From CAYFJO01 sp964343305 (GTDB lineage Bacteria > Planctomycetota > Planctomycetia > Pirellulales > Pirellulaceae), in NCBI GenBank assembly GCA_964343305.1, contig CAYFJO010000452.1, positions 1 to 8,476 on the forward strand: a DNA stretch of 8,476 nucleotides, written 5' to 3'. The translations under genes and the position numbers were made by a program. Shown piece after piece: positions 1 through 5,763 of the stretch (positions are counted from its first letter, which is position 1; each line of letters opens with the position of its first letter). The notes under the pieces are model-generated. The model saw only the letters and a program-made list of their open reading frames with translations, did no database searches and had not been told where the DNA came from.

Positions 1-412
1 TTCCGTCGATCGGATGAAGGCTCGGTGTGATCTCGATGAACTTGTCGATCGTAAGTTCGTCGAGAATTCTTTCGAGCCGGTCCGCGCCTTCGGGATTGCC
101 AGCCTCGCGGCAATCTTCAATCATCTGCCGGGTTTTCGTGGTATGTTCTGCGAATAACGCGAGGACAAAGAGTCGGTCGGCCGTACGCGCTCTCAGGCGA
201 CTTCGCGCATCAGACGTTTCGTCGTTTGGCGAAAACCACCACATCGCGAAGGCGATAGCGATGGATAGGCATACCCCAACGGCGATGCCTGTGAGGATCG
301 GAACTAGATTGTCTCGTACCTGGCGATCGAGGCGAAGAAGGAATTTTAGATATTTCGGTCGGTAAATGATGCGGATTCTTGGCTCCCCATCATTTGGCTT
401 TTGGGCCGCCAT
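1..412 (-). CDS. Single-pass membrane protein, unknown function (partial, runs off left edge)
   Basis: This is an open frame of 137 codons on the minus strand with no stop before the window edge. It starts at an ATG at 412-410, with AGGGA seven bases upstream as a good ribosome binding site. The visible part begins with a basic, probably cytoplasmic segment of about 35 residues rich in Arg and Lys. One strongly hydrophobic helix follows at about residues 36-60 (VPILTGIAVGVCLSIAIAFA, then MWWF). After it comes a charged, mainly helical stretch with several Arg/Glu pairs. I see no signal peptidase site, so the helix is more likely a membrane anchor. I do not recognise the family. The gene is divergent from the candidate small RNA at 427-552. 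The call as a real gene rests on the long open frame, the ribosome binding site and the coherent helix; the function is unknown. Confidence 0.7.
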   Translation of the reverse strand, partial: MAAQKPNDGEPRIRIIYRPKYLKFLLRLDRQVRDNLVPILTGIAVGVCLSIAIAFAMWWFSPNDETSDARSRLRARTADRLFVLALFAEHTTKTRQMIEDCREAGNPEGADRLERILDELTIDKFIEITPSLHPIDG

Positions 413-426
413 CGTTGGTCCCTGTG

Positions 427-455
427 TTGAATTGGCGGCTCGCCGGCATTAGACT
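427..455 (+). promoter_or_regulatory. Sigma-70-like promoter candidate
   Basis: TTGAAT at 427-432 is followed after exactly 17 bases by TAGACT at 450-455. Each hexamer matches four of six positions of the classical -35 and -10 boxes. Transcription would start near 462 and head into a rho-independent terminator that ends at 552. Promoter consensus is not well defined in Planctomycetes, so this is tentative. Confidence 0.3.
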
Positions 456-461
456 GGCAAC

Positions 462-552
462 TGCTACTTACACCTGTCGAGGCCGGGCGAGCCTGGGCTC
501 GATTTTGCAATGGTGGGACTCGGATTAGTTCGCGCTGGCCCGAGTCTTTTTT
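462..552 (+). ncRNA. Candidate small RNA of about 90 nt
   Basis: No open reading frame lies between the promoter-like boxes at 427-455 and the terminator at 517-552, yet both elements point the same way. The predicted transcript would contain a compact hairpin, CGAGC-CTGG-GCTCG at 488-501, followed by ATTTTG. The terminator stem comes next. The 5' part (462-487) is predicted to be mostly single stranded. It is divergent from the membrane-protein gene at 1-412. It could instead be the 3' end of a longer transcript, or two stacked terminators protecting the region on the right from read-through. I do not recognise an RNA family. The 5' end is inferred only from the promoter spacing. Confidence 0.35.
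517..552 (+). terminator. Rho-independent terminator
   Basis: GACTCGG at 517-523 pairs with CCGAGTC at 540-546, a seven-base-pair GC-rich stem with a 16-base loop. It is followed directly by six T residues at 547-552 and four more after a G. The orientation is for plus-strand transcription. A second, smaller hairpin with a short T run (488-506) lies just before it. Confidence 0.6.
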
Positions 553-643
553 GTTTTCATTTAGTGATGGGTTGGGCTATCAACGAAAAAAAGGCCGCCA
601 AAAAAGTCCGTGGACTCTTTTGCGACCGTTTCTATTTGCTTGA

Positions 644-836
644 ATTGGATGTGACCAAAGGCGATGATAACATGCCTATTTGATTTTTCAATAGCCGATG
701 TTCGTTCTTGACACATATTTTTTGTCATGTCGTAATGATGCCGGCGGCAATTGAGGTCAGCCCTGGTGACAATTAGGTTCCGTCCATCAACCATGGTTTT
801 GCTGCGCAAAAGCGCATGGATGAGGTCACATCCAAT
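644..836. repeat. Exact 13-bp inverted repeat
   Basis: ATTGGATGTGACC at 644-656 is exactly complementary to GGTCACATCCAAT at 824-836. The right arm lies inside the loop of the 743-889 inverted repeat. The two pairings therefore interleave and could be mutually exclusive in a single strand. Its role is unknown. Confidence 0.45.
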
Positions 837-889
837 ACACGGTCGCACGGCTCCTTGCCATCGTCACCAGGGCGACCTCAAGTGTCGCC
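743..889. repeat. Imperfect 31-bp inverted repeat pair, MITE-like
   Basis: The left arm (743-773) and the reverse complement of the right arm (860-889) agree at 27 of 31 aligned positions. The core TTGAGGTC-(A)-GCCCTGGTGAC (751-770 against 863-881) differs by a single base insertion. The 86-base interior contains a second hairpin (784-823) with a TTTTGC-TGC-GCAAAA apex. The total length is 147 bases and no gene lies inside. I see no clear target-site duplication at its edges. A miniature non-autonomous transposable element is the simplest reading; a large binding site or RNA fold is possible. Confidence 0.5.
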
Positions 890-973
890 ATTGGAGAACG
901 AGGCTAGGAAAAGCGCCCGAGTCGGTTGGTAGAACGTTTGGCGAAAGATGCGGTAATCATCAATCCACTCCAA

Positions 974-1305
974 TTACCCGTCTACGGTAACTTGATCACC
1001 GTCATTTACGGTCAACACCGCCACAAGCCCAAAGCGCACGACCAACGGGTGCGTGAGTGTGAGTGGACACGAATACCGACACCAAATTGTGGCAGGTGTT
1101 ATTCGCGCTTTGAGCAGTATTTCGAAAACGTGACGATATTTGTGTGGCTACCTTTTCGGTATTTGCCGTCAACCTTCGTCAGGGTTGAGCGTCGTACGGC
1201 GCAATTGGGCCGTATGTGTCGGATTCTACTTCCTCAAAAGCGGGTGAACCGACTTCACATGAGGTTTCGAATTTGTTACCCCGTTGTTCGTATGAGCACG
1301 CGGGG
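974..1305. repeat. Cluster of short hairpins
   Basis: At least six inverted repeats are packed into about 330 bases: TTACC/GGTAA (974-990), ACCGT/ACGGT (998-1012), CGAATA..ACACC/GGTGTTATTCG (1070-1105), TCAACC/GGTTGA (1169-1188), TACGGC/GCCGTA (1195-1214) and GTGAA/TTCAC (1244-1258). A CCCCG/CGGGG pair follows (1279-1305). Each is short and could arise by chance. The density is what stands out, and no terminator-like T runs follow them. Confidence 0.35.
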
Positions 1306-1332
1306 CGTATTCCTAGCGTAGGGAGGTTGGTA

Positions 1333-1351
1333 AAAAAAGTACAGCTTTTTT
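1333..1351 (-). terminator. Weak A/T hairpin, possible terminator of the minus-strand operon
   Basis: AAAAAAG pairs with CTTTTTT around a five-base loop, so on either strand the 3' arm ends in T residues. It lies about 215 bases beyond the stop of the PLP enzyme. The stem is almost wholly A:T, so it would be weak. I include it only because nothing better follows that gene. Confidence 0.2.
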
Positions 1352-1567
1352 AAACGAGTAGAATGCTCTCAAAAGCAGCCAGAATGCCGATGATTGAAAT
1401 GGCGCTCAATTGACGTCCGTTCTTCTAAACCATTGAAAACTCTAGGGTATTTGTCGTTAACGAGTAGGCTTATCGCGCGCATTACTTCCAAATTAGGTCT
1501 TAAAAAATAGTAGGAATTTTTTTCAATTTGTTGAAAATGCGATGCGGAAATGTCAAAGCTGGGTTTT

Positions 1568-2797
1568 TCATCCAGATAAAGACGAGCACATTTCAAATGC
1601 AGCACTAATGCGGTCAAGATCTGTCGTCGAAAACCGAGAGGAAGGAATTGAAAGCCTCACGAGACCGCGGGCATAGGCGGTTACGGCGAGTCCAGCCTTG
1701 TTGAATTTGGCCCGAATGTCTCTTGTCGATGTATTGCGGACACTCTTTTCCTTTGACCGAACCAACATGATTCCCGACCGAAATGCCTGATCCGGAATAA
1801 GCGGCTGCCATCTTGTTTTTGGTATCGTCTTTATCAACGCGTCGGCATTTTGTATGCGTCTCGAAAGCTGGCGGCTTGCGTCGATCTCCTGTGCATCAGT
1901 TATGGCACCTTGACAGGTGAATAACGGAGCAACCATGACCGTCTCCCCAAACGGCTTCGGCGAATCCTGTTCAAATTCATCGATAAGTGCAAGCAACGGA
2001 TCGTCAAGGTCGTAGCTCGCAGTCATGTCGCGCTTGACATCGTCGATATATGTCGTCCAGCGCTGCCTTCCGCAAACTCCGATCCCCATTGGATGATGAC
2101 CGCCAAGCCACTTGTGTGAACCAGCAATAAAGAAGTCCATGTGGGTTGCTAGACTCTCCAAGGGCACATGACATAATGCCTGCGCACCATCAACTAAAAT
2201 GAATCGGATTTCGGCTTCCCGCTCAATGGATTGGACAATTTCTGGAATCGGCAGGCGAATGCCGAGGTTATCGACGGCCGGTAGAAACAACCCGTCGCAA
2301 CAGTTCGCGAAGTATGTTTGGCTGATGTTATTAACCAGTTCATCTCTTCCCATCCCTTGCTCAAGAATTTGATGGCGAATATTCGCGCGCGTAAGAGCGA
2401 TTGGGTGAGGACTACGAATGTTTTCGAGAATCCTTTGATAATTCGGCCAATTGAGGTCGGCAACTAAGACATTTTGGCAAACGCGGCTTGTTACCGTGGC
2501 GGCCAACTTCATCAATTGAGCCGTCCGGTTTGTCAACCAGATCGGTGTGTCAACACTAACGCCGATTAGTCGCTTGAGGCGATTCTTGAGATGCGAGATG
2601 CCGCGCCAAAGAGCGAGTTTGGGAAACCGACGTAGCAGACGTCTTGGCCATTGACTCGCGCCGGTGGTTAAGAAATTTTCACCGTACAGGGAAGCAGGTT
2701 CGGCGCCGGCGAATCGGAGCAGTTCAGTGTAGACTTGCTGGGCAATTGGTGTGATGGCCCCCAGCCTGGCCATGTCCAGGTATAGGCTTCTTGGCAC
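1568..2797 (-). CDS. Class-V aminotransferase/cysteine-desulfurase-fold PLP enzyme
   Basis: The product (409 residues from the chosen start) has the layout of fold-type I, class-V PLP enzymes. The N-terminus has a YLDMARLG segment where relatives have YLDNAATT. An LTNRTAQLMKLAA helix near residue 90 fits phosphate binding. VDGAQ (about 202-206) should hold PLP through Asp and Gln, and SHKWLGG (about 227-233) carries the likely Schiff-base Lys229. A VRLSIP strand near 380 fits substrate carboxylate binding. Relatives are aminotransferases, desulfurases or lyases; I cannot tell the substrate. The frame extends upstream to 2890, but that would overlap the preceding gene. GTG at 2797-2795 has GGAG seven bases ahead and starts just before the conserved strand, so I chose it. 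The gap to the preceding stop is 23 bases, indicating an operon. An accessory gene on a replicon backbone is odd. Confidence 0.85.
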   Translation of the reverse strand: MPRSLYLDMARLGAITPIAQQVYTELLRFAGAEPASLYGENFLTTGASQWPRRLLRRFPKLALWRGISHLKNRLKRLIGVSVDTPIWLTNRTAQLMKLAATVTSRVCQNVLVADLNWPNYQRILENIRSPHPIALTRANIRHQILEQGMGRDELVNNISQTYFANCCDGLFLPAVDNLGIRLPIPEIVQSIEREAEIRFILVDGAQALCHVPLESLATHMDFFIAGSHKWLGGHHPMGIGVCGRQRWTTYIDDVKRDMTASYDLDDPLLALIDEFEQDSPKPFGETVMVAPLFTCQGAITDAQEIDASRQLSRRIQNADALIKTIPKTRWQPLIPDQAFRSGIMLVRSKEKSVRNTSTRDIRAKFNKAGLAVTAYARGLVRLSIPSSRFSTTDLDRISAAFEMCSSLSG

Positions 2798-2820
2798 GCA
2801 AAGACTCCAATCATTCGATC

Positions 2821-3717
2821 TTACGCGCGAATGCCGATCTGATCTACAGTTTTTTCGTAGCAAATTGCATAAACCGAAAGACGGTCCCAACGCTTCTCGG
2901 CAGCCAACACTTCCGCAAAATCAAACGACAGCGTAAATCGCAAAGTCTCGCCTCGTTCGTCAAGCTCCTGGACGCCGACGGCGCGGTTTCCGTAAATCCC
3001 TAAATCAACAAGAAGATCTGCCTCGGCGGAGATGTCGGATTGGCGCACCAGCTTAACGTTAATTCCGCGTTCGAACTGCTCTCGAATCCAAGTATCAAGC
3101 GGTTCAATGGGAAAACGTTCGTCCTTCGGCCAATAATGATCGGGAAGAATTACAATGCGCTCGATTTTCAACGTGACGCCGTCGTGGGCATCGTAGTTGA
3201 CCTGCATGCTCTGCCGGCCCGGCTCGTTTTGCCAGTAATTCGCGGTCCTGGCAAACGAAATCGACCGATATCGATGAAGCCCCGGACTGCGCAATATTTG
3301 TTCATATGCTGTTCTCCATGTTTCGGTGCCAACAAATTCAATTCGTCCCTGGGCGATGCCGGCGAGTTGTTTGTCAAGCGACGACGTTCTTTCCATCGCC
3401 AGATCTCGAAAAACTTCGTCGTTGTTTTCACCGATATCGATGAGAGACGCACCAATGGATGTGTACACATCATACAAGGATTGATGCCTTGCCAGCGTAA
3501 AAGGTATTTCAATGACGCCCACGTTGTGGAGATAACGACTTGAGTGGTCAATCGCCGTGACAAGAATTCCGATACAAAGGCTCGCGAAAACGCCAATCAA
3601 TGCCAGTTGCATGGCAATCGGCGCCATCGAGCAAATGACAACGGTCACAAGCGTTCCGATCCCAGTTGGAATCAGAAACGTTGGACTACAGATGAACTCT
3701 AAAAGACGACTTTTCAT
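2821..3717 (-). CDS. Two-helix membrane protein with large soluble domain, unknown function
   Basis: The 298-residue product has two adjacent hydrophobic helices near the N-terminus (about residues 14-32 and 35-56) with a very short turn. This predicts that both ends are on the same side, probably the cytoplasm. A long, mixed alpha/beta soluble region follows. The part from about 125 to 280 (around GRIEFVGTETW, then IERIVILPDHYWP and LVDLGIYGNRAVGV) looks like a compact domain. It faintly recalls catalytically inactive phospholipase-D-like domains (no HKD motif is present), but I would not name it. ATG at 3717-3715 is preferred over a GTG one codon earlier. The gene lies 92 bases after parB and 23 bases before the PLP enzyme, so it is probably cotranscribed with the latter. 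A membrane-anchored partner or sensor for that enzyme is one inference. Confidence 0.75.
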   Translation of the reverse strand: MKSRLLEFICSPTFLIPTGIGTLVTVVICSMAPIAMQLALIGVFASLCIGILVTAIDHSSRYLHNVGVIEIPFTLARHQSLYDVYTSIGASLIDIGENNDEVFRDLAMERTSSLDKQLAGIAQGRIEFVGTETWRTAYEQILRSPGLHRYRSISFARTANYWQNEPGRQSMQVNYDAHDGVTLKIERIVILPDHYWPKDERFPIEPLDTWIREQFERGINVKLVRQSDISAEADLLVDLGIYGNRAVGVQELDERGETLRFTLSFDFAEVLAAEKRWDRLSVYAICYEKTVDQIGIRA

Positions 3718-3809
3718 CACCAGCCGTTTCGAGCTGCACCAGCAGCGTTAATTCAGATCATACGTTTGATTTGATGAACGTCGCAAACGAGAAGATTCTG
3801 ATGGTGATG

Positions 3810-4712
3810 TTAAAAGAGTTGGACGTTGTTGTTGCGACGGAGCTGCACTTCTTGCAACGCGTACTGCAACGCATCTTCAACTTCGGCGTAGACGCCCTTT
3901 CTCTTGGCAGTGACAGTGACGCTCCAGCCGCTTTCCGTGACAAATGTCAAGTGAGTGCCTTTGGGTAACGCTTTCGCTTTGCCCTTGGTTTGCCGAACGA
4001 GTTTGGCGGTTTGATCATGTGAGAGCGAGCGAGAAACCGCGCGGCCAGCGATCGTGCGCCGTTTATCGTCATCCTTGAGTTTCGAAATCTCGTATGCCGA
4101 TCGTGCTGAGAGCTGTTTCTCTTCGACGAATTGCACCACATCATCGGGAAGCTCTAACAATGCCAACGAGCGACTGACTTTCGCTGGTGCGACACTCAGT
4201 TCCGCGCCGAGTTGTTTTCCGGACCAGCCATTAAGATCCATCAAACGACGAAATGCACGCGCTTCCTCGACAGGATTGAGGTCACTTCGGAGCAAATTTT
4301 CTGCAAGTTGCGCGACGAGCGTCTCGGTTTCAGAAAGCTCGCCCTCGTAAAAATGGCAGGTTATCTCCCGAAGACCAGCTCGCTTGGTTGCTTCCCATCT
4401 TCTCTGGCCGAACACGATGCCCCACTTCCCTAGTTCTTCCGACCAGCGAACTCGAATTGGACTGAGCTGCCCCTGTTTGAGAATACTTTGGGCGAGCTGA
4501 TCGAGTTCCTCGTCTGAAAAGTTCTCGCGTGGCTGATTCGGATCGGGTACGACCTGGTCAATGTCGATGGTACCGTAATCGCGAATTGCGCGGCGGCGGA
4601 TGTCCTTCTCACTTGGCAACGGAGTCAATGTTGCTGATGACCCTTGTCGGCGGACTCCAATCGATTCGTTGAGATGGGAGTCAATGTTCTCCAATGTGCT
4701 ACGAGTACTCAC
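3810..4712 (-). CDS. parB: ParB-family partition protein
   Basis: ParB binds a centromere site (parS) and forms a CTP-dependent clamp that spreads on DNA, acting with ParA to segregate the replicon. The 300-residue product shows the family order. A DPNQPR box lies at about 57-62. The CTP-binding motif GQRRWEATKRAG (102-113, with the GxRR core) follows, then ENLLRSDLNPVEEARAF (138-154). A helix-turn-helix (GKQLGAELSVAPAKVSRSLA, about 165-184) would read parS. A basic linker and a short C-terminal dimerisation-type domain end it. The start is GTG at 4712-4710, five bases after the parA stop, with AAGGA overlapping that stop as its ribosome site. This implies translational coupling. I could not identify a certain parS. 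Confidence 0.95.
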   Translation of the reverse strand: MSTRSTLENIDSHLNESIGVRRQGSSATLTPLPSEKDIRRRAIRDYGTIDIDQVVPDPNQPRENFSDEELDQLAQSILKQGQLSPIRVRWSEELGKWGIVFGQRRWEATKRAGLREITCHFYEGELSETETLVAQLAENLLRSDLNPVEEARAFRRLMDLNGWSGKQLGAELSVAPAKVSRSLALLELPDDVVQFVEEKQLSARSAYEISKLKDDDKRRTIAGRAVSRSLSHDQTAKLVRQTKGKAKALPKGTHLTFVTESGWSVTVTAKRKGVYAEVEDALQYALQEVQLRRNNNVQLF

Positions 4713-4717
4713 AATCC

Positions 4718-5527
4718 TTACGCGACGATTCTTTTTTGCGTTTTCTCATTTAGTTGGTGCAGAATCTCATGTCCTAGTTGTAATGTCAAATCACCAGCTT
4801 TAGATCGACGTTTGAAATACGAAACTGGCTGTCGACACGCTAGCGCGACCTTGTACGCGGATAATTCGGACAGCACTGTTCGCAAAATGTCATTGCCATA
4901 GAGCTTGCGAAGTTTTTGCTCAAAGAACTGGTGCACCAATAGTCGGGAATTCGCCCTGGTGACCAAATAGCCAAGCAGTGCGAGATTGGGGTTCAAGACA
5001 CGGGCGTTCTGGATTGCCGTATCAACGACGTGAAGTGTCTGCACCGAAAAATCTTCCGGCGGCACAGGTACTAGAACATGCGACGCCGCAATGATCGAAC
5101 TCCAGGCGGTGAGATAAAGATTCGGTGGGCAATCGATCAGCACGATGTCGTAGTCACTCATTTCATCGAGCAGGTTGCGAATGACATACTGTTTGAGCCC
5201 GGAGTTTTCTGGTGCTGGCAAGTTGTGTGGAACCAACCGGAGATTGGAACGAATCATCCAGATCCCTTCGTACGGCGTAGCGATCGGCAATTCGGCGCCT
5301 GGTACGCAAAGTTCATCATCAAAGATGCCGGCAAGCGTTGCTGATGGATTAAGTGACTCGATCTCCGCCGACCCGAAGAATGCCTGACTGAGCGATGCTT
5401 GCGGATCAGCATCAACGAGTAACACCCGCATCCCAGCCTTGGCAAAAAAACCAGACAAATGAAAACAGGTTGTCGACTTTCCGGCACCGCCCTTGGGATT
5501 GGTCACGCAAATGGAAATCGGTCTCAT
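4718..5527 (-). CDS. parA: ParA-family partition ATPase
   Basis: ParA is a DNA-binding ATPase whose nucleoid gradient moves ParB-parS complexes. The 269-residue product begins directly with the deviant Walker A KGGAGKST (12-19; the signature Lys12 is present). The switch-like LLVDADPQAS (36-45) and the Walker B strand IVLIDCPP (128-135) follow. There is no N-terminal helix-turn-helix domain, so it is of the short Soj-like kind rather than the P1/F type, and autorepression through its own N-terminal domain is not expected. The start is ATG at 5527-5525 with a GGGA element ten bases ahead. It heads the minus-strand operon, divergent from rep across 236 bases. The palindrome at 5592-5611 is a candidate control site. 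Confidence 0.96.
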   Translation of the reverse strand: MRPISICVTNPKGGAGKSTTCFHLSGFFAKAGMRVLLVDADPQASLSQAFFGSAEIESLNPSATLAGIFDDELCVPGAELPIATPYEGIWMIRSNLRLVPHNLPAPENSGLKQYVIRNLLDEMSDYDIVLIDCPPNLYLTAWSSIIAASHVLVPVPPEDFSVQTLHVVDTAIQNARVLNPNLALLGYLVTRANSRLLVHQFFEQKLRKLYGNDILRTVLSELSAYKVALACRQPVSYFKRRSKAGDLTLQLGHEILHQLNEKTQKRIVA

Positions 5528-5591
5528 TTCATTCCCGTTATGCTTTGCCTTGTTGATGTCGAATTGCCAGTGGAAATTCTTTACAACTTCC

Positions 5592-5611
5592 TGAAATCTC
5601 TGCTGATTTCA
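5592..5611. promoter_or_regulatory. Palindrome upstream of parA, candidate operator or parS
   Basis: TGAAATC (5592-5598) and GATTTCA (5605-5611) form a perfect seven-base inverted repeat separated by six bases. It lies 65 bases upstream of the parA start. The two halves are about one helical turn apart, as expected for a dimeric helix-turn-helix protein. Either ParB binding (parS) or parAB repression would fit. No second copy was noticed in the window. Confidence 0.35.
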
Positions 5612-5719
5612 AGCGACAACAACACCAAGGTCATCAACTCATCATCCAGGCTGACAATATCACAGAACTAAACAAGACGCCCACCTTTTTTGTTTCGAGA
5701 ATCCGACGGGAATGCTACA

Positions 5720-5739
5720 AGTTTAAGTGAGTTTAAACT
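5720..5739. promoter_or_regulatory. AGTTTAA repeats upstream of rep, candidate operator
   Basis: AGTTTAA occurs at 5720-5726 and again at 5730-5736, exactly ten bases (one helical turn) apart. The second copy is half of the perfect palindrome AGTTTAAACT (5730-5739). The block ends 24 bases before the rep start codon, where a repressor would block transcription or early translation. Rep autoregulation or a ParB-type regulator is possible. A TTGTTT box at 5690-5695 with TGCTAC 17 bases later is a weak promoter candidate leading into it. Confidence 0.4.
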
Positions 5740-5763
5740 GCAGGGCGTAACTCAACGGAATCC

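Larger units (their letters stand above)
413..1567. other. Gene-poor, palindrome-rich region
   Basis: These 1155 bases contain no reading frame I can defend as a gene. Frames at 561-848 (minus), 926-1321 (plus) and 1369-1617 (minus) start at poor or overlapping sites and show no recognisable motif. What the region does hold is the RNA candidate at 427-552, a large imperfect inverted repeat at 743-889, and a run of short hairpins between about 974 and 1305. A weak A/T-only hairpin lies at 1333-1351. It may be a remnant of a mobile element, a structured RNA, or a protein-binding region. Nothing visible decides between these. Confidence 0.5.

Noticed and set aside
27..365. 112-codon plus-strand frame at the left edge
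   Set aside because: It is the shadow of the minus-strand membrane-protein gene, which has a better start, a ribosome site and a coherent transmembrane helix.
561..848. 95-codon minus-strand frame
   Set aside because: It starts at a GTG, contains the arms of the inverted repeats, shows no domain or compositional sign of a protein, and has no properly spaced ribosome site.
1125..1135. AAAACGTGACG, identical to the first 11 bases of the third iteron
   Set aside because: The rest of the iteron, including TCCACCA, is absent, and similar ACGTGACG strings occur inside genes (near 3172), so it is probably coincidence.
926..1321. 131-codon plus-strand frame
   Set aside because: It has a TTG start without ribosome site, the composition is unlike the other proteins here, and it runs through the hairpin cluster. 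Chance openness is more likely.
1520..1537. TTTTCAA-TTTG-TTGAAAA hairpin after the PLP enzyme
   Set aside because: On the minus strand the stem is followed by A residues rather than T, so it lacks terminator form.
413..1567. Possible insertion sequence, CRISPR array or tRNA in the gene-poor region
   Set aside because: No transposase motif, no regularly spaced direct repeats and no cloverleaf or T-arm consensus could be found.
1369..1617. 82-codon minus-strand frame overlapping the end of the PLP enzyme
   Set aside because: It overlaps the confident gene by 50 bases in another frame, with no motif or ribosome site.
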